A DNA stretch of 64,000 nt from Bretschneidera sinensis (Eukaryota > Streptophyta > Magnoliopsida > Brassicales > Akaniaceae). The position numbers and the translations under genes were made by a program. The stretch spans positions 40,342,620 through 40,406,619 of the forward strand of contig CM043700.1 in the NCBI GenBank assembly GCA_023935145.1. Direction: 5' to 3'. The notes under the pieces are model-generated. The model worked only from the letters and a program-made list of their open reading frames with translations. It was not told the DNA's origin and searched no databases. This document shows, one piece after another, positions 10,527 through 20,137 of this stretch; within the stretch, counting starts at the first letter, position 1; each line of letters begins with the position of its first letter.

Positions 10527-12135
10527 TGGAAACTATATTTTTAGAAGGAAGAGATCCTTCTAGTCATCCTCTTCTCCATGGAACAAATTTCACCCATTGG
10601 AAAGCTCAAATGAAGATTTTTATTCAAGCTCATGATTATTATGCTTGGTTTTCATTCTTGAAAATAAAAAATATTTTGATGTAAATGATTGTAAATTCAT
10701 TCAACTGAATTCTAAAATTATGAACATGTTTTATAGTTCTCTTGATCAAAACGAAGTTGATCAAATTTCCTCATGTAAGACTGCAAAAGAAATTTGGGAT
10801 TTATTGGAGGTCATACATGGAGAAAATGAGCAAGAAAATAATTTCAAATTAAAAAAATTTGTTCATGACTTAGAGCATTTTAAAATGAATAAAAATGGAT
10901 CAATTTTTGATTCGCAAACTCGTTTTACCATACTTGTCAAAACTTTATTTTTCATGGGTAAAATTTATTCTAACCTTGAACTTGTGAGAATATTTCCTAG
11001 GTGTTTGTCAAATCAATGGAAAATTATTTTGATAAAGCATTCTACAAGTGAAAGTTTAGAAGAGCTTGTAGAATCCTTCAAGAAGCATGAAAGCTACTTA
11101 GATTACAAAATTGATGGTTTCACCACATCCTTACTTCTTATGAAAATTGAAGATGTTAATCATGATGGTGCCAACCTATGTCTTATGGCAATCGACGACG
11201 AAAATGAGGTATCAACTTTTTCCTCTTCAAAAAATAACATTGTTAGTAGTAGTGAAGAATTGATAGAAGTCATAAATGAAATTTATGAAGAATTGAAGAA
11301 ATTCGATTCTAGGAACACTATTCTTAAAAAAGAGGTGTCATCTCTTTCTAAAGAGATGATAGGTTTAAAAGAAGAAAAAGATAAACTATCTTCATTGGTT
11401 TATGATTCTTCTCAATATTTTCTTAAAGAAGAAAATGAGAATTTAAAGAAGAAGATATTAGAATTAAATGATACTATAGCTAGACTCATGCTTGGTAAAG
11501 AAAAGCTTGATGAAGTGCTTTCTTGCCAAAGATTAAATGGAGGAAAATCTGGGTTAGGTTATTCTACATTAGGCAAACAAAAATCAAAAGAAAGCTTATT
11601 CATGAAAGCTTCATGTATGAATGAAGCCTCTACTTCAAAGACCACTAGCAAGGTCAAAAGCATTCCCTCAATGAATGTTAGTAGGTCTAGAAATACTAAT
11701 TCTAATGTATATACAAGAATGAAGCATCCTAGAAATACTCATGCTTATATATATGCTCATTCAAGAAATGCTTATACACATCCTCGGAATAACCATCATG
11801 TGCATCCTAGAAACAATATGTATAATCAAAACCGGCACACTACACATGCATATCCTAGGAATTACCATCATGGTTATTCTAGAAATAAGATGCATACTCA
11901 TGATAATGCAAGCATGTATCCTAGAAATCATCATCATACATTTTCTAGAAATGGCATGCATATTCATATTCCTTACAATAGAAACATGTATCCTAGGAAC
12001 TCCTATCCTAAGAATTATAGACATGCACAACTAAGAAATCCTAGAAATTTCAATAACCATTATCCTAGGATTGTGCATCATCAACGTGTTTATAAAACAC
12101 CATATATTGTTAAGAAAGTATGGGTCCCAAAATGA
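10527..12135 (+). pseudogene. element 2 gag
   Basis: ATG at 10527 opens a frame with HGTNFTHWKAQMKIF, the conserved start of copia gag. A frameshift near 10645 moves the remainder into another frame that stays open for 496 codons to 12135. That part contains the UBN2 capsid region, a long heptad-rich coiled coil (about residues 205-290 of the long frame), and a C-terminal region with about 14 PRN or similar motifs mixed with His and Tyr. It ends KKVWVPK. No CCHC knuckle is visible. In Sirevirus gag proteins a coiled coil is known; the PRN/His repeats may replace the knuckle (inference). Confidence 0.8.
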
Positions 12136-12830
12136 ACTGTGTTTTCTAGGACTAACCCTAAAGGACCCAAGAAATTTTGGGTACCTAAAAGTGCAATTAT
12201 ATATCCTTGTGTGATGTAGATATGTCTCCACACCAATGAGAAAGGTAATTGTTGGTACATTGATAGTGGATGCTCAAAGCACATGACTGGTGATAAAAGT
12301 GTATTCAAAGAGCTAACTTTAAGAGATGGTGGATTTGTTACCATTGGAGACAACACCAAAATAAAAATCATCAGGCATGGAAAAGTCGGTAATGATTTCT
12401 CAACCTTAGATAATGTTTTGCTAGTACAAGGCCTTAAGCCAAATTTACTAAGTATTAGTCAACTTTGTGACAAAGGTAACAAAGTCACATTTGAGACCTC
12501 TCATTGTCTAGTTATAGACATCAAGAGCAACAAGATCAAATTTGTTGGCCATAGACATGAAAATGTCTATATAGTTTATTTGAAATCCTTGCATTCCGAA
12601 AATGAAAAAAAAAATTCCTGCATTTAGTGAAAATCCATGGCTATGGCATAGAAGGCTTGGTCATGTGAACATGAACTTTCTGAAAATCATTTCATGAAAA
12701 GATTTAGTCATTGGACTTCTCAAAATCAATTTTGAAAAAGATAAAGTATGTGATGCTTGTCAAATAGGAAAACAAACTAGGATTTCTTTTAAATCAAAAA
12801 AATGTAATCTCAACTACTAGACCTTTGTAA
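12136..12830 (+). pseudogene. element 2 protease and integrase N-terminal region
   Basis: WYIDSGCSKHMTGD (aspartic protease DSG) begins around 12254. The frame is open from 12283 to 12627 and shows VLLVQGLKPNLLSISQLCD. A gag-pre-integrase zinc segment follows, with the HRRLGHVN and CDACQIGK blocks, but across stops and shifts. Confidence 0.8.
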
Positions 12831-13614
12831 CTTTTGCATATGGACTTATTTGGTCCAATTAGTACCATTAGTCTAGGTGGCCATCAATATGCTCTTGTTA
12901 TTGTTGATGACTATTCAATATATACCTTTGTTATTTTTATTGCTTACAAGGATGAAGCTTTCAAAGGATTTGAAAACTTTTGCAAAAAGGATCAAAATGA
13001 AAAAAGGAATTTGTATTTCAAGCATTAGAAGTGATCATGGAAAAGAATTTGAAAACAAAAGTTTTTCAAGATTTTGTGATGAAAATAGAATTGATCACAA
13101 TTTTTCAGCTCCTAGAACTCCTCAACAAAATAGAATTGTTGAGAGGAAAAATAGAGTTCCAGAAGAATTTTCAAGAACAACGCTTTGTGAAAATAGTTTA
13201 CCAAAATACTTTTGGGCTGAAGTAGTGAACATCTCTTGCTACATCTTAAATAGAATTTTAATTAGACCTTTGCTTGATAAAACTCCACATGAACTATGGA
13301 AAGGTAGAAAGCCTAATATCTCCTATTTTCGTACTTTTGGTTGCAAATGCTTCATTCTAAATAACAATAAAACTAACTTGGGTAAATTTGACTCTAAGAC
13401 CGATGAAGGGATATTTTTAGGATATTCTACATCGAGTAAGGCTTATAGAGTTTTCAATAAGAGAACTCTAGTGGTAGAAGAATCTGTACATGTAACTCTT
13501 GATGAGTCTAACCCAATTAGTAGTAGAGAAGTTTCCTTTAAAGATGATGCAGATTTTATTCCAAGAATAGAAACTACTACTCCCATTGTTGACCCAAATG
13601 AGAGTCCACCTTAA
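12831..13614 (+). pseudogene. element 2 integrase
   Basis: The catalytic core is split over two frames. HMDLFGP and VIVDDYS lie in the frame ending at 13028. From about 12995 to 13614 another frame carries RSDHGKEFEN, PRTPQQNRIVERKN and the C-terminal GKFDSKTDEGIFLGY and YRVFNKRT blocks. The D, D and E positions can all be located, but the frameshift prevents a single product. Confidence 0.85.
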
Positions 13615-15344
13615 GCAAATGAAGAGATGGAAACTCACAATTTGGACCAACCATCTTCAAGCCAACAAGTGGATAGTCTTCTCAAATATTGGAGGTATGT
13701 AAATTATCACCCAATTGATCAAGTGATTGGTGATCCTTCACAAGGGGTAAGAACTCGTTCCTCTATTAGAAATATTTGCAATTATGTAGCTTATCTGTCT
13801 CAAGTAGAACCTAAGACATTTATAGAAGCTGAAAAGGATAATGATTGGATAATTGCAATGCAAGAAGAAATAAATCAATTTGAGAGAAACAATGTTTGGA
13901 AACTAGTTCCAAGACCTAAGAATCATTCAATAATTGGAACTAAATGGGTATATAGAAATAAGATGGATGAAAATGGAATAGTAACTAGAAATAAGGCTAG
14001 ACTAGTTGCTAAGAGTTATAATCAAGAAGAAGGAATAGACTTTGATGAGACCTATGCTCCCGTAGCTAGATTAGAAGCTATTCGAATGTTATTAGCCTTT
14101 GCATGCTTTAATAAGTTCAAGCTATTTCAAATGGATGTAAAAAGTGTATTTTTAAATGGCTTTATAGAAGAAGAGGTTTATGTTGAGCAACCTCTTGGAT
14201 TTGAAAATTCTAGTCTTCCAAATCATGTCTACAAGCTTTCTAAAGCTCTATATGGGTCGAAGCAAGTTCCAAGGGCATGTTATGAAAGACTAGGTAAATT
14301 TTTGATTAACAATGATTTTGTAAGAGGTAGGACAGACACAACTCTCTTCACAAAAACTCACAAAAATGACACTCTTATAGTCCAAATATATGTTGATGAT
14401 ATTATATTTGGTGTTACTAATGAATCTATATATCAAGAGTTTGCTAAGTGCATGCAAGGTGAATTTGAAATGGGCATAATGGGAGAACTTACCTACTTCC
14501 TTGGTCTTCAAATCAAACAAAAAAAGGAGGTATCTTCATCAGTCAATCAAAGTACATTAAGGACCTGCTAAAGAGGTTCAGAATGGAAAGCTCAAAGCCA
14601 CTTGGAACTCCTATAAGCACAACTACAAAACTTGATCTTAATGAAGGAGGTAAAACTATAGATACTAAATATTATAGAAGCATGATAGGTGTTTTACTTT
14701 ATTTGACTGCAAGTAAACCTGATATAATGTTCAGTGTATGCATGTGTGCTAGATTTCAGGCTAATCCTAAAGAATCATATGTAGTTGCAGTAAAAAGAAT
14801 CCTTAGATATCTACAGGGAACCCAAACCATAGGATTATAGTACTCTAGAGATTCATATTTTGAGCTTGTAGGATATTCAGATGCTGATTTTGCTGGATGT
14901 AGGTTAGATAGAAAAAACACAAGTGGAACTTGCCAATTCTTAGGTGCAATGTTAACCTCTTGGTTTTTCAAGAAACAAAATTCCGTTGCATTATCAACCG
15001 CCGAGGTGGAATATGTAGCAGCTGGAAGTTGTTGTGCCCAAGTGATATGGATGAAACAACAACTAGAAAATTATGGCATGAACCTAAAAGGCATCTCGAT
15101 ACATTGTGATAATACTAGTGCTATCAACCTAACCAAGAATCCTATTCAGCACTCTATAACCAAACACATAGAAATCATACATCATTTCTTAAGAGACCAT
15201 GCTAAAAAAGGTGATATAAGACTAGAATTCATACTTTCGGAAGATCAAATAGCTGACATTCTTACAAAACCTTTAAGTGAAGCTAGTTTTTGTAAGATTA
15301 GAATGTTAATGGGATTGTTGGATTATGATAAACTAAATGTCTGA
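13615..15344 (+). pseudogene. element 2 reverse transcriptase and RNase H
   Basis: 13627-14571 carries the copia RT blocks TKWVYRNKMDENG, KARLVAKSYNQEEGIDF, YAPVARLEAIRMLLA, VYKLSKALYGSKQ and the YVDDI catalytic motif. A frameshift near 14530 leads to the thumb and connection region (14583-14840). A stop at 14838-14840 precedes the RNase H part, with YSDADFAG, KKQNSVALSTAEVEY, HCDNTSAI and ADILTKPL up to 15344. The motif set is typical of the SIRE/Maximus branch. Confidence 0.88.
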
Positions 15345-15482
15345 TTGCTCCTTCATTCATCATTTGCATAATTGACATCTAGTGAAAGAGTATTAATTAT
15401 TGTCTAAATATCTCCTTCACTCAAAGATGTCATAGATAAACAAATTTCGTGCTACAATTCAAGACTGGAAATTTTTTTTAAG

Positions 15483-15805
15483 GGTCCAGTCGACTGGTAT
15501 ATCTGTTACAGTCGACTAGTAAGTCACTGCCCATGCATCCAGTCGATTGGTAAATATGATCCAGTCGATTGGTAAGTCTCTGCCAATTCTTTCAGAGGAC
15601 TGGTAAGTCTTATCCAGTCACCTGGTACCTCTAGACCCTGTTTGGAGCCAATTTTTTAAAATTCAGTTGTCATCCAGTCAACTGGTAAAGACAACCCAGT
15701 CGACTGGTATCTTACTGACCAATTACCCAGTCGACTGGTATGAAAAATGTTCATCTTTTCAAAAGGATCTAGTCGACTGGTATCCTCACCCAGTCGACTG
15801 GTATC
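15483..15805. repeat. palindrome cluster between pol and env-like frame
   Basis: About eleven copies of CCAGTCGACTGG or variants (AGTCGATT, AGTCAACT), the same motif as in the LTR cluster. It lies in the spacer directly upstream of the env-like frame. Confidence 0.87.
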
Positions 15806-16025
15806 GCGATTCTATATATAAACTGTTAATTTTTTTTTCTTCTGATTTTTACGCCATTTTTGAGAAACCTAGCTTTTTCTCTCTAGAAAATTTCACCATT
15901 TTGATCCAAACAACACCTAATCACATCGATCTACTCATCTTAAACATTATTTTCAAATTTCTACGGTTAAAATCTCCTATTTCCACCAAAATCTATTGTT
16001 CCTTAAAAACCCATTTTTCCCAAAA

Positions 16026-18279
16026 ATGGCAGATCGAATCTGTATAAAATACACAACCGAGGGACCAAATGCGCCTACAAGGCCAAATCTACCAAACCTA
16101 CGGATCAAAATACACGGGGGAAAGGCGTGGCGGGCTCATCAAGCAAGAAGCCCAGAACAGAGCTTGATGAGTCTCTGTTTTCCAGTCTTGCAGCCAAAGC
16201 AAGGTATGACTACATCATCCGCCACAAGAAGATCATGATGGGTAAAGTTGTCGACTTCAACTCTATTCGTCATGGCAACTTTGATATCTTGCAAGCCTTT
16301 GAGGCAATCCACCTGACCCCACTGGTCAGAGTGCATGAAAAATACTACCCATGACTGATTTACTAGTTCTATGCGAACCTGGTGAAACCCAGTCAACTGG
16401 CTCTGAGATTCAGAACCAGTGTAATGGGTGTGGAGTTTGAGGTCAACACTGACCTCTTCATGAACATACTGAGGATCCCTGTAGGAAAGATCCAATGAAG
16501 TCTGGACGGATGGCTAAACAATTTTGATGTCGAGACTGCTTGTCAGATAGTCAAGGGTGACCCTAACTATGTGTACAGACCCACCATATTTCACACATAT
16601 AGTGATATGCCCTTGGACTCAAAATTGTTCAACTTGATAGTGAGTTGGACCATTCACCCGAGACTTGGGAGTCGGGAGTATCTATCTAAGATAGATACAG
16701 TATTGATTTGGTGCCTTAAAACAGGGCACCGCTTCAATATATATCCCCTGCTGCTCGCCAACATGATTTGTTGTTATTTTTCTAAGTTTCAAACATGTCC
16801 AAACATGGTCTAAGGTTGGTTAAAGTCAAACCAATTATGTAATATCAAAGTTCAGTAAGTTAAAAGGTTGCACACATATGTGTGCTTAAGTTTTGAGCAT
16901 GGGAAGGTCAGACACACTGTTGTGCAAGTTTCTGCACACAGGCAGGAGGTGTGCGCACTAGCATCAGGAGGCAGCAGCATCAGGTCAGGGCACAGTGCAC
17001 CCTGCCCAGCGCTGTGCCTTACAGCATGGCACGCACCAGGTCCTCGCCCACGTCGCGCAGCGTAGCACCAGTGCCGTGCCCTCCAGCAAGCCTCCCTTCC
17101 AGCCCTGCCTCAGCGCCGCGCCTCACCATTTGAGCGCCGTAGCGCATAGCATACTGCTGCACACACATGCAGCAGGCTTCAAGGCAGTCCAAATGATGTG
17201 CGCACAAAGTCAAAATGCACAGCATCACTTGGAGGATGATTAAAGGCTGAGATTAAAGGGAGAACAAGATTAAAGGGTTAATAATGAATCACATGAATGT
17301 CCAAGAATTGAGAGGCTATAAAAGGGGTTCTCAAAGCCTCATTTCATAATAATAATAAGATATACAACACACATACAAGAGAGATTTGTGACATTGTGAG
17401 ATCATTGTAAACACAAGAGAGAATTATGTGAGAGACATAAACACAAGAGGGACTCTTGTAGTGAGGCTGGTTGTAATAAGATTAGAGAACATTGTTGAGT
17501 TCTCATCTTCTTCCTTCTCTTCTTGTTTCTTCAAGAACTTGGATTCTTGAAGGGGATTGTTGTAACTTTGTAAGAACCATTGAGATAATGCAGAGAGTTC
17601 AGAGGAACTCACGGGGACGTAGGCACATTGCCGAACCTCGATAACAATTGCTTGTCTTCTTTTCTTTCTTTAATTTTCTGTTCTTGTGTTCGATTGCTGA
17701 AATTATTTCTACAAATCATTCAAGACTTGAGTGTTTGGAAGATCACCACTTGGGCATCTTGCTAAGGTGATTTCCAATATGATTAATGGTGAAGCGAGTG
17801 ACTCCGCGTGTCTACCCTATAGGATGCTCATTACGCTTATACTCCAGCACTTCCGGGTGCATCTTCTTGCCTCCGAAGCTCAGGATATCGGGCCGAAAGA
17901 CATCATCAATGTCTATTCACTGAAAAATATGGGATGCACGGTCTGTGGCGGCTTCATCTATTCAAAAGCCGACAAGCACATTCAGATCCGAGAGGATAAG
18001 AGTAGTGATGATAAGGGGGCTGCTGCTGATACTGCTGACATGGACACGGATACCCGAGCACCTCCTATTGGTGACTCGAGTACTGGTCAGGCTGGGTATG
18101 GCGATCTAATTCAGACCATCACAAGCCTACAGCTGACCATGCAGTCCGGGTTCCAGACATTGAGCTCCTCCATCGAGCAACTATGGGACGATTTTGAGCT
18201 ACATCGAGAGCGTACAGAGAGTTCCTTAGCTGAGATACGAGATCTCATTCGTGAAGGCTCGGATTCTCCTGCTCCTTGA
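16026..18279 (+). pseudogene. element 2 env-like (putative plant transposon protein) frame, interrupted
   Basis: The frame starts at ATG 16026, with a shift near 16125. It continues with KARYDYIIRHKK, HTYSDMPLDSKLFN and FNIYPLLLANM up to 16768, is cut by a solo LTR, and resumes at 17780 with LPYRMLITLILQHF. It ends with an acidic linker and a C-terminal helical, coiled-coil-like region (ITSLQLTMQSGF...) stopping at 18277-18279. In-frame stops near 16352 and 16497 mark further decay. The LPYxMLxTxIxxHF block is characteristic of the env-like ORF of SIRE-type elements. The product and its role are not established for the family. No clear signal peptide is visible in this copy. Confidence 0.75.
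16769..17779 (+). mobile_element. solo LTR inside env-like frame
   Basis: 1,011 bp beginning TGTTGTTATT and ending GTGATTTCCAATA. It is flanked by a perfect 5-bp duplication TGATT (16764-16768 and 17780-17784). Removing the insert and one duplication leaves the env-like frame open across the site, which confirms the boundaries. A TATA box (TATAAAA, 17317-17323) lies about 460 bp before the end, followed by an R-U5-like stretch with GGGGACGTAGGCACATTGCCGAACC split features. The first half contains an unusually GC-rich block (16940-17165). No internal region or second LTR is present, so it is a solo LTR. Confidence 0.88.
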
Positions 18280-18672
18280 GTCTTTTTTTATGATATTTTG
18301 ATGTACATAGTAGTTTCCAGCTCTTAGCATGTAGCACGGACATACATATGTATTTCTGTCTTATATATAGCTCTATAAAGCCAGTTCGTGTATAGACTTT
18401 TTGTATATGATGATGTTTCTTCATTAGACATATTTTATACATCTATTTACCTAAATTTTGATGTTCTTGCATATTTTCCAACTGCTTTTATTCAACAATA
18501 TGCTCTGAAACTGGTTATGCTTGTATGAAAACTTTCGGTTCTTCCCGGGAAGGCTTCTGAACTCCGAATGCAGCCAAATTTTTGCGTACAAGTTTGTTTT
18601 AGCATAATCTAGATGACTGTCATAGCTAAGTAGATTATTTTTTAGTTTTTAGCCCCTTTGGTTGCTGTTTTC

Positions 18673-18958
18673 AAAACGGGGGAGAAATATGAGAAAACTA
18701 GAAAAGCTAAGTAAAAAAGAAACCAATGCATAGATTTAGGGGGAGTACTGCTTCAAAGCATATTAAAAATGATTCATTGATTGGTTGAGTTGATTGTGAT
18801 TGGTTGAAATGAATATATAAACTATGTTTTCTTGTTTACAGGGTGGTTTTACTCGAAAAAGCAGAGGAAACTCTGTCCAATTTTTCTGAAAAAACAAACA
18901 TTTAGTTTTTTAAACTGTTTTCACATTATTAGTTTTGTCATCATCAAAAAGAGGAAGA
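18673..18958 (+). other. polypurine tracts of element 2
   Basis: Three tracts precede the 3' LTR: AAAACGGGGGAGAAA (18673-18687), AGGGGGAG (18738-18745) and AAAAAGAGGAAGA (18946-18958, adjacent to the LTR). Multiple PPT-like tracts are known in Sireviruses. Confidence 0.7.
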
Positions 18959-18959
18959 T

Positions 18960-20132
18960 TGTTGACCCTCATCTATATTTTAATGATGACAAAACATAAT
19001 TGTTATTATACTAACAGTACAATCTAAGTGTAGTAAGCAACAAAAGCATTCAACTAAGGATCAAGGTGCAAGAACTCAAATCGAATCAAACACTCAAGTG
19101 ATGACTGAAGAACTAGTATAGGTCTAAGGTATTAAAACCAGTGTAAGTCTCACTTGTAAATTATAATAGCTTGTTCAATGGCTCGCACACAAAATGTTTT
19201 TTAAACAGAACTTTTTACTCAAATGTTTTTAAGTTAAAAAATTTTCTTAACACAGAAAAACTGGGTTGAAAGACAACCCAGTCGATTGGGTACATATACC
19301 AGTCGATTGGTATATGGGACAGTAAGTCCCCAGTTGACTGCTAAGATTAACCCAGTCGACTGGTACCCCAGAAGCTTTAAAAACAAGAATTTTTAAAAGG
19401 ACCTAGTCGATTGGTATCTCGACCCAGTCGACTGGTAGTTCAAAAATATGACCGTTGGACTCGAAATCTGATTTTTTTAAAGGAACAATCATTTCAAATT
19501 AAAGTCCCAACAGCCATATTAATTGATGGCTATATAAAACCACTCTATTGAGCATTCAATAAAGAGCTGGAGATATTCAAAAGAGAAGAACACACACAAT
19601 CAAGTCATTTACTCTTTGAAACACAAAAAAGCTTTGAAATATTCTTGCTGAGCCATTCTTCAAGCTTTAATTTGAAAGAGATACATTATTCAGTTGTATA
19701 AGTTTTCATTTGTTGTCTCTCTACCATTTACTTTACAGTATTTATTGTAAAGGGATTACTTCCGAAATGAAGGGGATTACTTCTGAGAGGAAGGGGATTA
19801 CTTCCGAGAGGAAGAGGATTGTACGGTTTGAGCAACACCCGTAAGTTGCTTGTGTTCGATTTGTGCAACACCTGTGAAGTTGCACGACTAAGTTTCTTAG
19901 TGGATTACTTCAATGAGGTTCCTTGAAGAGAGTGGACGTAGGGTCGGAACGAATCTGATATTGCTGAACCACTATAAACTGAGTTTGCATTCTCTACTCC
20001 TTAAACTCTTTATTTATAGCATATACTTGTTTAATTGCTTGTTGGTTATATGTTTTTATAAACTTGTACTTATTCTGTGAAAGTTTTAAAAACCTAATTC
20101 ACCCCCCTCTTGGGTTGAAACCTCAGTCTACA
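18960..20132 (+). repeat. element 2 3' LTR
   Basis: 1,173 bp. Same start, TATA box (TATATAAA at 19531) and end as the 5' LTR, but with about six palindromes instead of ten. Scattered substitutions elsewhere show that the two LTRs have aged separately. Confidence 0.92.
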
Positions 20133-20137
20133 ATTTG

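Larger units (their letters stand above)
9191..20132 (+). mobile_element. Sirevirus-like Ty1/copia retrotransposon, element 2
   Basis: The LTRs at 9191-10468 and 18960-20132 start TGTTGACCCTC and end at CAGTCTA(C)A. A perfect 5-bp target duplication ATTTG flanks the element (9186-9190 and 20133-20137). The order is LTR, PBS, gag with coiled coil, PR, INT, RT, RH, palindrome-rich spacer, env-like frame, PPTs, LTR. LTRs over 1 kb, a 3' extra frame after RNase H, palindrome clusters in the LTR and repeated PPT-like tracts are established traits of the Sirevirus (SIRE) lineage. All coding parts contain frameshifts or stops. Confidence 0.93.

Noticed and set aside
11741..12034. Open frames in other phases and antisense within gag, rich in Ile, His and Met
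   Set aside because: They are shadows of the PRN/His repeat region of the true gag frame.
16868..17243. Several overlapping open frames in the GC-rich block
   Set aside because: High GC lowers stop-codon frequency. They lie inside a solo LTR and match no recognised protein.
17731..18279. Independent host gene of 182 codons
   Set aside because: It is the C-terminal part of the env-like frame; removal of the solo LTR joins it in frame to the upstream part.
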